From an uncultured Clostridium sp. (GTDB lineage: Bacteria; Bacillota; Clostridia; Clostridiales; Clostridiaceae): a stretch of DNA of 58,199 nt. Positions within the stretch are counted from its first letter, which is position 1. Every line of letters starts with the position of its first letter. Below, one piece after another: positions 24,696 to 34,292 of this stretch. The stretch lies in contig UQBY01000022.1 of NCBI GenBank assembly GCA_900539375.1, forward strand, positions 1 to 58,199. Reading direction: 5' to 3'. The position numbers and the translations under genes were made by a program. The notes beneath the pieces are model-generated. The model worked only from the letters and a program-made list of their open reading frames with translations, did not search any database and was not told where the DNA came from.

Positions 24696-27131
24696 ATGAA
24701 AACTTTAAAGAAAATATTTTGTTTTTCTTTGATATTTTTGTTAAGTATAGGGTTTTTATCAAGTATAAAGGTGCAAGCTCTTAATGATATAAATATAATA
24801 TCTACAACAAAAGTAACAGCAGAGGAAGCAAAAATATGGGCAAAAAGAAAAAATGCTACAGATACATTTATAGCATTAGCAGATTTATATTGGAAGTATT
24901 CTAAAGAGCATGGAAATATTAATCCTACAATGGCATATGTACAAGCTGCCGTAGAAACAGGTTATGGAAAGTTTGGTGGAGTTATTGATGAAAGTTATAA
25001 AAATCCTTGTGGAATGAAAACAAGCAAGGGGGGGAGTAACACAGACCCTAATGCTCATGAAAGATTTAAAACTTGGAATGATGGAGTAAATGCACATCTT
25101 GACCATTTAGCATTATATGCAGGGGCTAGTGGATATCCAAGAGAAAATACAACAGACCCAAGACATTTTTCTTATATTTTTGGTAAAGCAAAAACAGTAC
25201 AAGCTCTAAGTGAAGCCTGGGCAAGTAATTCAAACTATGGAAATACTATAATGAATTTATATAATTCTTTAGTGGCAGTTTCTAATGAAGTAAGAATTTT
25301 AGAAAATTTAGAAACAAAAGATATAACAAGCAGTAATAAAGATATAACTATTAAAGGATGGGCTATAAGTAAAAGTAATATTTCAGCTATAAAAGTATAT
25401 ATTAATGATAAACTTATAGGAAATGCTACCTTAGGAATATCAAGACCAGATGTAAAAAATGCATATCCAAGCTATCCTAATGCTGAAAAGAGTGGATATT
25501 CATTAAATTTTAATACATCAAATTTATCTAATGGAAATTATAAAATTAAGGTTGTTTATGAAGGAAGTAAAGGAAACAGTATTTCTTCAGAAGGAACATT
25601 AAAGATAGTAAAAAATGAAAATAACAATAATAACAATAATAACAATAATGAGAATAGGTTACCTTCTATTGGCAATATAGATTATCCTTCAAATGGAATT
25701 ACAATAAATAATTCTTCAATTAAAGTAGAAGGATGGTCTTTGTGTAATTCAGGAATTAAAGAAGTAAAAGTTTATATTGATGGACAATATATAAAAAGTG
25801 CTACCTTAGGAATATCAAGACCAGATGTAGCAAAGGTATACGCCAATTACATAAATGCAAGTAAAAGTGGATATAGTGTAATTTTAGATTCTAATAAAAT
25901 AAGTTATGGAAAAAGAACCTTGGTAGTAGAATCTATTGGTTTAAATGGGGAAACTTTAAAAAATAGTACTACATTTAATCATGAAAAAAAGAAGGTAGTA
26001 GTTATTGATGCAGGACATGGAGGAACAGACCCTGGGGCAGTTTCAGGCTCACGTATAGAAAAAACTCTTAATTTAAATATTGCACTAAAAACAGAGACAG
26101 AATTAAAAAATAGAGGATACTTAGTAAAAATGGTAAGGGCAAGTGATAAAACAATATCTTTAAAAGATAGAGCAAACTTTGCAAATAATCTAAATGCAGA
26201 TTTATTTATAAGTATTCATCAAAACTCATTTACAAATTCTACAGCTAATGGAACAGAGGTATATTATACAACTTCAAAACCTGATTCAGGTTTTCCAAGC
26301 CAAAGTAGTAATAAACTTTCAAAATCAAAAGAAATTGCAAAGATTACTTGTGACAATATAGTTTCTGCAATTGGAACGTATAATAGAGGAATAAAAGATG
26401 GTAATCTTACAGTTTTAAGAAATACTAAAATGCCATCTATATTAATTGAATGTGGTTTTATAACTAATGATTCTGATGCTTTAAAAACAACTAATAATAG
26501 CTATCAAAATAAAATAGCAAAGGCTATTGCTTATGCTGTAGATGGTAAAAAGTATGTTAATATGAGTAGTAATTTAAGTGTAAATAGTTTTACAACAGGA
26601 TTATCATCACCACAACAAGTTGGAACTGATATAGAATTAAAAGCTTCAGCTAGTGGTGGTATAGGTAATCTTGAATATAAGTTTATACTTAAAGATGAAA
26701 ATGGAAATTGGTCTATGATAAGAAATTATGCAAGTACAAATAGTTATGTATGGACTCCAGCTAAAAAAGGAAATTATGAATTATATGTAGATGTAAAAGA
26801 TTCTTATGGTAATGTAGTAAGAAAGGGTATGAACTATAAAATAAATGAAGCCTCTAAGCCAGAAATAACAAGTTTTACATCAGATAAAGCTTCACCACAA
26901 ATATCTTCAACAGTAGTTAAATTAACTGCAAATGCAAAAGGTACAGGAAGCCTTAAGTATAAATTTTTATTAAAATCAGAAGATGGAAATTGGTATCTTA
27001 TAAAAGACTATTCTGATTCAAATACTTGTGAGTGGAAAACAGGATTAACAGGAAATAAAATTTTATATGTAGATGTAAAAGATTCTTATGGCAATGTAGT
27101 AAGAAAAGGTATGGAATATAAAATAAGATAA
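24696..27131 (+). CDS. Two-enzyme autolysin: glucosaminidase-like plus N-acetylmuramoyl-L-alanine amidase
   Basis: An 811-residue secreted wall hydrolase. Domains in order: signal peptide (about 1-28); a glucosaminidase/lysozyme-like domain (45-195; MAYVQAAVETGYGKFGG with the catalytic Glu, then NPCGMK); an Ig-like module (200-305); an Asn run (ten Asn at about 309-318); a second Ig-like module (320-425) sharing ATLGISRPDV with the first; an amidase_3 domain (432-625; VVVIDAGHGGTDPGA, then ISIHQNSF and ILIECGFITN, giving zinc ligands His, Glu, His and a catalytic Glu); and two triple-tyrosine-type modules (628-811) closely related to those of the giant protein at 52204-57873. It cuts both glycan strands and peptide stems. 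Confidence 0.92.
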   Translation: MKTLKKIFCFSLIFLLSIGFLSSIKVQALNDINIISTTKVTAEEAKIWAKRKNATDTFIALADLYWKYSKEHGNINPTMAYVQAAVETGYGKFGGVIDESYKNPCGMKTSKGGSNTDPNAHERFKTWNDGVNAHLDHLALYAGASGYPRENTTDPRHFSYIFGKAKTVQALSEAWASNSNYGNTIMNLYNSLVAVSNEVRILENLETKDITSSNKDITIKGWAISKSNISAIKVYINDKLIGNATLGISRPDVKNAYPSYPNAEKSGYSLNFNTSNLSNGNYKIKVVYEGSKGNSISSEGTLKIVKNENNNNNNNNNNENRLPSIGNIDYPSNGITINNSSIKVEGWSLCNSGIKEVKVYIDGQYIKSATLGISRPDVAKVYANYINASKSGYSVILDSNKISYGKRTLVVESIGLNGETLKNSTTFNHEKKKVVVIDAGHGGTDPGAVSGSRIEKTLNLNIALKTETELKNRGYLVKMVRASDKTISLKDRANFANNLNADLFISIHQNSFTNSTANGTEVYYTTSKPDSGFPSQSSNKLSKSKEIAKITCDNIVSAIGTYNRGIKDGNLTVLRNTKMPSILIECGFITNDSDALKTTNNSYQNKIAKAIAYAVDGKKYVNMSSNLSVNSFTTGLSSPQQVGTDIELKASASGGIGNLEYKFILKDENGNWSMIRNYASTNSYVWTPAKKGNYELYVDVKDSYGNVVRKGMNYKINEASKPEITSFTSDKASPQISSTVVKLTANAKGTGSLKYKFLLKSEDGNWYLIKDYSDSNTCEWKTGLTGNKILYVDVKDSYGNVVRKGMEYKIR
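25620..25649 (+). repeat. 9-bp tandem repeat encoding poly-Asn linker
   Basis: AATAACAAT is repeated 3.3 times in frame within the autolysin gene. Unit gain or loss would change linker length by three residues without a frameshift. Confidence 0.85.
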
Positions 27132-27137
27132 TAAAAA

Positions 27138-27216
27138 AGAGCATAGTGAGTATATTATTTTGCTCTTCTGTCGACAGGTTCTAAGTCAGGACAAAATAAT
27201 ATATTCACTATGCTCT
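27138..27216. repeat. 25-bp near-perfect inverted repeat with structured loop
   Basis: Arms 27138-27162 and 27192-27216 match at 24 of 25 positions, and the exception is a G-U pair. The 29-base loop itself holds the palindrome CTGTCGACAG. On the minus strand the stem is followed by TTTTTTATTAT, so it is a good terminator in that direction although no minus-strand gene ends here; on the plus strand it lacks a T run. The 27132-27471 interval (340 bases) contains this element, the hairpin at 27321 and AT-rich sequence, with no gene seen. Confidence 0.75.
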
Positions 27217-27320
27217 AACTAAAGGAAAGGAAATTCTTAAATTTGTTTCTTTTATTAAGCTTTATTATTAACTTGGCAAGTTATCTACAATTTTCAAAAT
27301 ATATAATTTCCTATAAGATA

Positions 27321-27366
27321 AAAAGGTTTCTTATAATGATTTTAATATTATAAGAAGCCTTTTTAG
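27321..27366 (+). terminator. Terminator hairpin downstream of the autolysin gene
   Basis: AAAAGGTTTCTTATAAT (27321-27337) pairs with ATTATAAGAAGCCTTTT (27347-27363) with one mismatch, and T residues follow. It probably ends the autolysin transcript. Confidence 0.75.
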
Positions 27367-27471
27367 CAAAAAAACAATTTTATGTAAAAGTATAGTAAAA
27401 TATTGAATTAATAATAAAATATTGATATTATAATAAAAGTGATTTTATAATAAAAATTTGAGGTTTAAGAA

Positions 27472-28629
27472 ATGATAGAAATATTAGAAAAAAATAAATG
27501 CTGTGGTTGTTATGGATGTGTAAATATATGTCCTAAAAAGTGTATTTCAATGAAATATGATAATGAAGGTTTTGCTTATCCTGTAGTTGATAAAGAAAAG
27601 TGTGTAAATTGTGGGCTTTGCGAGAAAGCTTGTCCTACATTTAAAAATCTTAATTTAGAAAAATATAATTATGAAGGTTATGTGTGTTATAATACAAATG
27701 AAGAAGCACGTAAAAGCAGTTCCTCTGGAGGAATATTTATTTTATTGTGTGAAGAGGTAATTAATAAAAAGGGTGTTGTTTTTGGAGCTAGTTTTGATGA
27801 AAACTTTATTGTAAAACATTCCTATGCAGAAACTTTAGAAGGATGTAAAAAGTTTAAAGGCTCAAAATATGTACAAAGCCAAATAGGAGATACATATAAA
27901 CAAGCTAAAAAGTTTTTAGAAGAAGGAAGAATTGTATTATTTAGTGGAACTCAATGTCAAATAAAAGGATTAAATTTATTTTTAAATAAGAAATATGAAA
28001 ATCTTTTAGCAGTTGATATTATATGCCATGGAGTACCAAGTCCTATGGTATTTGAAAAATATAAAGAAATATTAAAAAATAAATACAATTCAAATATAAA
28101 TAATATTAGTTTTAGAGATAAAAGAATAGGATGGAGAAAGTTTAGTTTTACAGCAAACTTTGATAATAATGAGTTTTATACAAAGGATTTAAAAGAAGAC
28201 CCATATTTAAAAGGATTTTTGAAAAATTTATATTTAAGACCTTCTTGCTATGAATGTAAGTCTAAGAATTTCTCAAATGGAGCAGATATTTCATTAGCAG
28301 ATTATTGGGGAGTTTATGATAAACATCCAGATTTTTTTGATGATAAAGGTTCTTCTTTATTGTTAATAAATAGTAAAAAAGGAAAAGCTGTGTTAGAAGA
28401 AATATCAAATAAGATAAAATATAAAGAAACAGATTTAGATTTTGCTATAAGCAGAAATAAATGTATTATACAACCTACTTTTAAAACAGATAAAAGAGAA
28501 AAGTTTTTTGAAAAAATAGATAAGAAGGAAATGATTTCTGTTATAGAAAAATTAACTAGACCAAGTTTTAAAATAAGAGCAAAGATAAAAATAAAATCAG
28601 TGGTGAAAAAAGCTATAGGAAGAAAATAA
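27472..28629 (+). CDS. F420-hydrogenase/dehydrogenase beta-subunit-like iron-sulfur protein of the glycan locus
   Basis: A 385-residue protein. Two ferredoxin-type [4Fe-4S] motifs lie at the N-terminus (CCGCYGCVNICPKKCI and CVNCGLCEKACP), followed by a coenzyme F420 hydrogenase/dehydrogenase beta-subunit domain (SSSSGGIFILLCEEV, GTQCQIKGL, DIICHGVPSP, YWGVYDKHP). Despite the name, members in exopolysaccharide loci are regularly paired with polysaccharide pyruvyl transferases in bacteria without F420, so a redox step in glycan synthesis is likely but undefined. Its paralogue at 43837-45036 sits right after a pyruvyl transferase gene. GAGG precedes the ATG. Confidence 0.88.
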   Translation: MIEILEKNKCCGCYGCVNICPKKCISMKYDNEGFAYPVVDKEKCVNCGLCEKACPTFKNLNLEKYNYEGYVCYNTNEEARKSSSSGGIFILLCEEVINKKGVVFGASFDENFIVKHSYAETLEGCKKFKGSKYVQSQIGDTYKQAKKFLEEGRIVLFSGTQCQIKGLNLFLNKKYENLLAVDIICHGVPSPMVFEKYKEILKNKYNSNINNISFRDKRIGWRKFSFTANFDNNEFYTKDLKEDPYLKGFLKNLYLRPSCYECKSKNFSNGADISLADYWGVYDKHPDFFDDKGSSLLLINSKKGKAVLEEISNKIKYKETDLDFAISRNKCIIQPTFKTDKREKFFEKIDKKEMISVIEKLTRPSFKIRAKIKIKSVVKKAIGRK

Positions 28630-28656
28630 ATATTATGTAAGAGAGGAAGTTTATTA

Positions 28657-29532
28657 ATGGCAGAAAAATTAGTAAGTACAGTTATAACTACCTATAAGAG
28701 AGAGCCAGATATAGTTCATAGAGCTATTAAGAGTGTATTAAATCAAAGTTATAAAAATATAGAAATAATTATAATTGATGACAATCCAACTATTGGGGAA
28801 TTTAGCAATGAAATTAAAAAAATTGCAGAAACTTATTCAAATGTAAGATATATAAAAAATCATGGAAATAAAGGAGCTCAAATTTCTAGAAATAATGGTA
28901 TTGCTAATGCTAAAGGTGAATTTATAGCATTTTTAGATGATGATGATACATGGGAAAAGGAAAAAATAGAAAAACAAATTAAATGTTTTAAAGATAACAT
29001 AGGAATTGTATTTTGTAATGGATATATTGTAGATGAAAATTATGAACCTCCAAAGAAAACTATATATAATAAAATATTTAAACAAAATGTTACCTTTAAA
29101 GATATGCTTGAAGAAGATTATATAGGAACAACAACACAATTTCTTATAAAAAAAGAGTGTTTTGATAAGGTGGGAAATTTTGATGAAAAATTTCCAGCAA
29201 GACAAGATTATGAAATGTGTATTAGAATAACTAAAGATTATGATGCCTTTGGAGTTGATGATTATTTATTTAACCACTACATACATAAGGATGAACAAAT
29301 ATCAAAGAATTTTAATAAGAGTCTTACAGGATATAAAATGCTTTATGGTAAATATAAGAAATATTATGATGAAAATAAATATGCAAAGGTTAGAATTTTT
29401 GATAATATGGCTTATGTATGTTCAATTCATAATAAAAAACTTTATGCATTACCTATATTAATGAAAGGCTTTTTAACAGACCCTAAATTTGCTTTTAAAT
29501 TTTTAAAGAAAAGATTTACTGGAAAAGTTTAA
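28657..29532 (+). CDS. Glycosyltransferase family 2
   Basis: A 291-residue GT-A protein: STVITTYKREPDIVHRAIKSVLNQSYKNIEIIIIDDN at the N-terminus, NHGNKGAQISRNNGIANAKGEFIAFLDDDD with the metal-binding DxD-type motif near residue 95, and ARQDYEMCIRI as the acceptor-side ED-type region. It lies 27 bp after the iron-sulfur protein gene with GAGAGGAAG upstream and is co-directional with the dehydratase gene that follows. Sugar specificity is unknown. Confidence 0.9.
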   Translation: MAEKLVSTVITTYKREPDIVHRAIKSVLNQSYKNIEIIIIDDNPTIGEFSNEIKKIAETYSNVRYIKNHGNKGAQISRNNGIANAKGEFIAFLDDDDTWEKEKIEKQIKCFKDNIGIVFCNGYIVDENYEPPKKTIYNKIFKQNVTFKDMLEEDYIGTTTQFLIKKECFDKVGNFDEKFPARQDYEMCIRITKDYDAFGVDDYLFNHYIHKDEQISKNFNKSLTGYKMLYGKYKKYYDENKYAKVRIFDNMAYVCSIHNKKLYALPILMKGFLTDPKFAFKFLKKRFTGKV

Positions 29533-29563
29533 ATTTATATAATAGGGTGAAAGAGAGATATTT

Positions 29564-31498
29564 ATGATTAAAAATGAAAAGTTAAAAGGGTTAATAATGT
29601 TCATTATAGATGGAATTTTAATTTTAACCTCTTATTTTATAGCAATTATATTTAGATTTAAATTTAGAAATATTTCTATGAAGGAAATGATAGATGTATT
29701 TATTAGCTATCTTGATAAAATAACATTTTTCACCTTTTTATATTTAATGGTGTTTTTTATTTTAAAACAATATAAAAGCCTTTGGATTATGGATAGTGTA
29801 GAGGAATTTATGAATGGTCTTAAAGGAACTTTATTAGTTGGAATAGTTACCTTTTTTATTTCAATTCCTCAAAGTCCTAGAGTACCTCTTATGGTTACAA
29901 TAATGGCTTGTATACTTATAATACTTTTTTGTAATGGAATAAGAATAGGTTGGAGGGAAATAAGAAGAACTTTAATTTATTTAAATTCACCTATTAATAC
30001 ATATAAAAAGGTACTTGTTGTAGGGGCTGGAGAAACAGGTGCTTTTATAGAAAGAGAATTTAGAAAAGATAGTAAATATGATAAAAGAGTAGTTGCCTTT
30101 GTAGATGATAATAAAAAAAAGATTGGGTTAAATATAAGTGGAGTAAAGGTATTAGGAAATAGAAATGATATTCCTAATATTGTAGAAGAAAGAGGAATTA
30201 AAGAAATAATAATTGCAATTTCAAATATTGATAGTGATGATTTTAGAAATATAATAGATATATGTAAAGAAAGTGGTGCAAAGGTAAAGGTTATGCCAAA
30301 TGTATCTAAACTTGAAGATACTACAGGTATAATAAGGCAAATAAGAGATGTTAAAGTTGAAGACCTTTTAGGAAGAGAATCAATAAAGTTAGATTATGAA
30401 GGAATTTCAGAATACATAAAAGAAAAGGTTGTATTAGTAACTGGAGGAGGAGGCTCTATTGGCTCAGAACTTTGCAGACAAATTGTTAAGTTTAATCCTA
30501 AAACCTTAATAATAGTAGATATATATGAAAATAATGCTTATGATATTCAAAATGAACTTTTAAGTAATTATAAAGATTTAAATCTTATAACATTAATAGC
30601 CTCTGTAAGAGATAGAGAAAGACTTAGAGAAATATTTAGTAAATATAAACCTAATGTTGTTTTTCATGCAGCAGCTCATAAACATGTACCATTAATGGAG
30701 GAAAGTCCTTGTGAAGCTTTTAAAAATAATAATTTAGGAACATTAAATACTGCAGAAGTTTCAAGTGAATTTAATGTTGAAAGATTTGTTCTTATATCTA
30801 CAGATAAGGCTGTAAATCCAACAAATATTATGGGTGCTTCAAAAAGAATATGTGAAATGATAATTCAATCAATAGATAAGGAAAGTAAAACAGAATTTGT
30901 TGCAGTAAGGTTTGGAAATGTTTTAGGCTCTAATGGTTCAGTTGTACCTTTATTTAAAAAACAAATTAAAAAAGGAGGACCAATAACTTTAACTCATAAA
31001 GAAATAACAAGATATTTTATGACTATTCCAGAAGCTGCTCAACTTGTTTTACAAGCTGGTGCTTATGCAAAAGGTGGAGAAATATTTATTTTAGATATGG
31101 GTAAACCTGTAAAAATTTATGACTTAGCAGTAAACTTAATAAAACTTTCAGGCCTTGTTCCAGATAAAGACATAAAAATAAAAATAACAGGATTAAGACC
31201 AGGAGAAAAGCTTTATGAAGAACTTCTTATGAATGAAGAAGGTTTAACAAAAACAGCCCATAATAAAATATTTGTAGCAAGACCTGGAAGTTTTAATCTT
31301 AATGAAGTTAAAGAAAATATTAAAGAACTTATAAAAGTGTCTTCTACAGGAGATATAGTAAAAACTAAAGAAAAGTTAAAGGAAGTTGTACCTACTTATA
31401 TTGGAGATATTTATTCTAATAAAGATAAAAATAAAGTTTTCAATAAGGAAATATCAGAAAAAGAAGCTTTAACAGAAGTAGCATATGATAAAGAATAA
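29564..31498 (+). CDS. Membrane nucleotide-sugar 4,6-dehydratase (CapD/PglF/FlaA1 type)
   Basis: A 644-residue protein: four hydrophobic segments in residues 8-135, a first Rossmann fold (VLVVGAGETGAFIEREF near 150) and the catalytic short-chain dehydrogenase domain from about 285 (VVLVTGGGGSIGSELCRQI; HAAAHKHVPLMEESP; STDKAVNPTNIMGASKR, with Met in place of the usual Tyr before xxxK; RFGNVLGSNGSVVPLF). This family dehydrates UDP-GlcNAc at C4/C6 to start the path to diNAcBac, QuiNAc or FucNAc-type sugars. It precedes a sugar-1-phosphate transferase, its usual partner. A terminator-like hairpin follows. Confidence 0.93.
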   Translation: MIKNEKLKGLIMFIIDGILILTSYFIAIIFRFKFRNISMKEMIDVFISYLDKITFFTFLYLMVFFILKQYKSLWIMDSVEEFMNGLKGTLLVGIVTFFISIPQSPRVPLMVTIMACILIILFCNGIRIGWREIRRTLIYLNSPINTYKKVLVVGAGETGAFIEREFRKDSKYDKRVVAFVDDNKKKIGLNISGVKVLGNRNDIPNIVEERGIKEIIIAISNIDSDDFRNIIDICKESGAKVKVMPNVSKLEDTTGIIRQIRDVKVEDLLGRESIKLDYEGISEYIKEKVVLVTGGGGSIGSELCRQIVKFNPKTLIIVDIYENNAYDIQNELLSNYKDLNLITLIASVRDRERLREIFSKYKPNVVFHAAAHKHVPLMEESPCEAFKNNNLGTLNTAEVSSEFNVERFVLISTDKAVNPTNIMGASKRICEMIIQSIDKESKTEFVAVRFGNVLGSNGSVVPLFKKQIKKGGPITLTHKEITRYFMTIPEAAQLVLQAGAYAKGGEIFILDMGKPVKIYDLAVNLIKLSGLVPDKDIKIKITGLRPGEKLYEELLMNEEGLTKTAHNKIFVARPGSFNLNEVKENIKELIKVSSTGDIVKTKEKLKEVVPTYIGDIYSNKDKNKVFNKEISEKEALTEVAYDKE

Positions 31499-31546
31499 AA
31501 AGAGCAAAATAATTAAGAAATTATGTTTTTTATTAGTATATTTTAA

Positions 31547-31622
31547 TATAATAGTAACAAAGTTTAATGAAAAATATGGTATTATAAGCATAGTAGATAA
31601 GCTATGCTTATTTGATTTTTTT
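31547..31622 (+). promoter_or_regulatory. Candidate leader with -10 element and terminator hairpin
   Basis: TATAAT at 31547-31552 is followed 32 bases later by the hairpin ATAAGCATAG (31584-31593)/CTATGCTTAT (31602-31611) and TTGATTTTTTT, 25-36 bases before the next start codon. The hairpin may simply end the dehydratase transcript, or act as an attenuator for the genes that follow. Confidence 0.55.
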
Positions 31623-31646
31623 AAGATTTAAAAAGAGGGAGAGAAA

Positions 31647-32216
31647 ATGAAAAGGATTTTTGATATTTTAGTTAGTGGTATATTTCTTATTATCTTATCA
31701 CCTTTAATACTAATTATTTCAATTATAATAAAGCTTACTTCAAAGGGAAATATATTTTTTAAACAAAAAAGAATAGGAAGACTTAATAAGGAATTTTATA
31801 TTTATAAGTTTAGAACAATGAGAACAGATACTCCAGATGTTGCAACTCATTTATTAAAAAATCCAGAAAAGTACATAACTCCTATAGGAAAATTTTTAAG
31901 AAAGACAAGTTTAGATGAACTTCCACAACTTTTTAATATATTAAAAGGGGAAATGAGCCTTGTAGGACCAAGACCAGCTCTTTATAATCAATATGATTTA
32001 AAGGAAATGAGAAATAAAGAAGGAATAAATATTTTAGTTCCAGGACTTACAGGCTGGGCACAAATTAATGGAAGAGATGAAATTTCTTTAGAAGAAAAGG
32101 TAAGGCTTGATAAGGAATATTTAGAAAAACAAAGCTTTTGGTTTGATATAAAAATATTATGGCTTACATTTTTTAAAGTAATAAAAAAAGAGGGAATAAA
32201 AGAAGGGGTAAGTTAA
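31647..32216 (+). CDS. Second polyprenyl-phosphate sugar-1-phosphate transferase (PglC/EpsL type)
   Basis: A 189-residue minimal phosphoglycosyl transferase: one N-terminal re-entrant hydrophobic segment (about 5-30), FKQKRIGRLNKEFYIYKFRTMRTD, RKTSLDELPQLFNILKGEMSLVGPRPAL and VPGLTGWAQINGRD. Such enzymes load the modified sugar made by a CapD/PglF-type dehydratase path onto undecaprenyl phosphate. It is shorter than and distinct from the enzyme at 10205-10855. GAGGGAGAG lies upstream; the next gene starts 4 bp after its stop. Confidence 0.92.
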   Translation: MKRIFDILVSGIFLIILSPLILIISIIIKLTSKGNIFFKQKRIGRLNKEFYIYKFRTMRTDTPDVATHLLKNPEKYITPIGKFLRKTSLDELPQLFNILKGEMSLVGPRPALYNQYDLKEMRNKEGINILVPGLTGWAQINGRDEISLEEKVRLDKEYLEKQSFWFDIKILWLTFFKVIKKEGIKEGVS

Positions 32217-32219
32217 TTT

Positions 32220-33116
32220 ATGAAAATTTTAATAACAGGTGTATATGGAATAATAGGTTCATATTTATGTGAAAAATTAAGAAATGAAGGCTTTTTTATT
32301 GTAGGAATTGGTAAAAAAGAAAGTTATAATGGCTGTAATAAGTATTATTATTGTGATATTATAAATATGGAAAGTATGGAAAAAGTTTTTAAGGAAAATT
32401 CTGATATAGAAGTAGTTATACATTGTGCAGCCTTAGCCCATAATAAAGGGGATGACCTTTCAAGAGAAAGATTTATAAAAATTAATTATGATGGTACAAA
32501 AAATTTAGTAGATATGTGCAATAAATTTTTAAAATTGAAATCCTTTATATTTTTAAGTACAATTTCTGTTTATGGAGAACGCTTTAGTATTAGTGAATAT
32601 AGAGAATATGAAACTATTAGTCCTAAAACTCCTTATGCAGTATCTAAAAAGCTTTCAGAAAGCTATATAAGAGAAAATTTAAAGGGAGACTATAGCATTT
32701 TAAGACTAGCTTCAGTATATTCTAAAGATTTTGATAGAAATATAAGAAAAAGAACAGAAATTAAAGGCTTAGGCTATACAGTAGGAAATGGATTTAAAAA
32801 AGTAAGCTTATGTAATATAAAAAATATATACCTTGTTATAGATTATTTATTAAAAAATGAAGATGGAAAAAATACCTACAACATAAGTGATAAAAAACCT
32901 TATACTTATAGAGAACTTTTAATTGAAAGAAATAAAAAAAGAGTTATAATTATTCCTAGATTTTTAATGAAAGCTTTATATGAAATAAATAAAATAACAT
33001 TTAAAAATTTATTTATAGAAGAAAACTCCATAAAACTTTTGTCAGACAATATTTATCCAAGTGATGAAATAAATAAAAAAGTAGATTTAATATATACTAT
33101 AAAAGATAAAGAGTAA
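32220..33116 (+). CDS. NAD-dependent sugar epimerase/dehydratase (extended SDR)
   Basis: A 298-residue protein with the N-terminal Rossmann motif ITGVYGIIGSYLCEKL (GxxGxxG), VIHCAALAHNKGDD, the catalytic Ser/Thr region FLSTISVYGE and YxxxK in TPYAVSKKLSE. C-terminal substrate-binding part is NTYNISDKKPYTYRELL. It probably interconverts a nucleotide sugar or reduces the keto-sugar produced by the upstream dehydratase; the exact reaction is not clear. It starts 4 bp after the sugar transferase gene, so the two are tightly coupled. Confidence 0.88.
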   Translation: MKILITGVYGIIGSYLCEKLRNEGFFIVGIGKKESYNGCNKYYYCDIINMESMEKVFKENSDIEVVIHCAALAHNKGDDLSRERFIKINYDGTKNLVDMCNKFLKLKSFIFLSTISVYGERFSISEYREYETISPKTPYAVSKKLSESYIRENLKGDYSILRLASVYSKDFDRNIRKRTEIKGLGYTVGNGFKKVSLCNIKNIYLVIDYLLKNEDGKNTYNISDKKPYTYRELLIERNKKRVIIIPRFLMKALYEINKITFKNLFIEENSIKLLSDNIYPSDEINKKVDLIYTIKDKE

Positions 33117-33155
33117 AAAGTATTTAATTTTAAGGGGTAAAATAAGGAGAACTAA

Positions 33156-34292
33156 ATGAAAAAAGCATTAATGCTAAGCTCAGTAGCATCTATGATAGAC
33201 CAGTTTAATATGGAAAATATAAAAATACTTAAAAATTTAGGATATGAAGTTCATGTACTTGCAAACTTTTCTTTTGGAAATACTACATCAGATGAAAGAA
33301 CAAAAGAATTTAAAGAAGAATTAGAAAATATGGGTATAAAGGTGTATAATGTTCCAATTCCAAGAAAAATAACAGCTATAAAAGAAATGATTTCTTCATA
33401 TAAAAAAATAAAAAAAGTATGTAGTGAAAATAATTATGATATTCTTCACTGTCATTCCCCAATAGGTGGGGTACTTGCAAGATTTGCTTTTAAAGACTTT
33501 AGAAAAAAAGGAGGAAAACTTATATACACTGCCCATGGATTTCACTTTTTTAAAGGAGCACCAATAAAAAATTGGATTATATTTTATCCAATAGAGAAAT
33601 TTTGTTCAAGGTATACAGATTGTCTTATTACAATAAATAAAGAAGATTATAAAAGAGCTAAAAATTTTAAAGCAAAGGAAGTTAAGTATGTTCCAGGTAT
33701 AGGTATAGACACAAAAAAAATAAAGGATATAAAGAAAAATAGAAAAATTTTAAATGAATTTAATATAAAAGATGAAGTGGTTTTAGTATCTGTAGGGGAA
33801 CTTAGTAATAGAAAAAATCATAAGGTTATTTTAAAAGCTTTAGAAAAAGTTAAAGGCAATTTTAAGTATATAATATGTGGACAAGGTGCAAAAAAGGAAG
33901 AACTTATAAAACTTTCAAAGGAATTAAATTTTCAAGAAAAGGTAGAATTTTTAGGATATAGGCAAGATGTTAAAGAAATATTAAAAGCTTCAGATATATT
34001 TTGTTTTCCATCTAAACAAGAAGGCTTACCTGTAGCGTTAATGGAAGCAATGGCTTCAGGACTTCCTGTAATATGTTCTGATATTAGAGGAAATAAGGAT
34101 TTAATAGAAAACAAAAAGGGTGGATATCTTTTAAAATCTTATGATATAGATGAATATTCAATTAAAATACAAGAACTTATAGAAAACAAATTTTTAAGAG
34201 AAGAAATGGGAAACTTTAATTTAGAGAAAATAAAGGATTTTGATAGAAAAAAAGTAAATACTATTATGGAGGAAATTTACAATGAACTATAA
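33156..34292 (+). CDS. Glycosyltransferase family 4
   Basis: A 378-residue GT-B protein: KKALMLSSVASMIDQFNMENIKILKNLGYEVHVLANF, HCHSPIGGVLARFAF, TAHGFHFFKGAP, VSVGELSNRKNHKVILKAL and the EX7E-type motif FPSKQEGLPVALMEAMASG. The Met/Ile-Asp-Gln-Phe-Asn start and HGFHFFKGAP place it with EpsD/PglA-type transferases, which add the second sugar of lipid-linked oligosaccharides. Its end overlaps the next gene by 11 bp. Sugar specificity is not assigned. Confidence 0.92.
   Translation: MKKALMLSSVASMIDQFNMENIKILKNLGYEVHVLANFSFGNTTSDERTKEFKEELENMGIKVYNVPIPRKITAIKEMISSYKKIKKVCSENNYDILHCHSPIGGVLARFAFKDFRKKGGKLIYTAHGFHFFKGAPIKNWIIFYPIEKFCSRYTDCLITINKEDYKRAKNFKAKEVKYVPGIGIDTKKIKDIKKNRKILNEFNIKDEVVLVSVGELSNRKNHKVILKALEKVKGNFKYIICGQGAKKEELIKLSKELNFQEKVEFLGYRQDVKEILKASDIFCFPSKQEGLPVALMEAMASGLPVICSDIRGNKDLIENKKGGYLLKSYDIDEYSIKIQELIENKFLREEMGNFNLEKIKDFDRKKVNTIMEEIYNEL

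Noticed and set aside
27472..28629. Methanogen-type F420 hydrogenase gene
   Set aside because: Only the beta-subunit-like part is present, next to glycan genes, in a genome with clostridial features; the family is common in exopolysaccharide loci.
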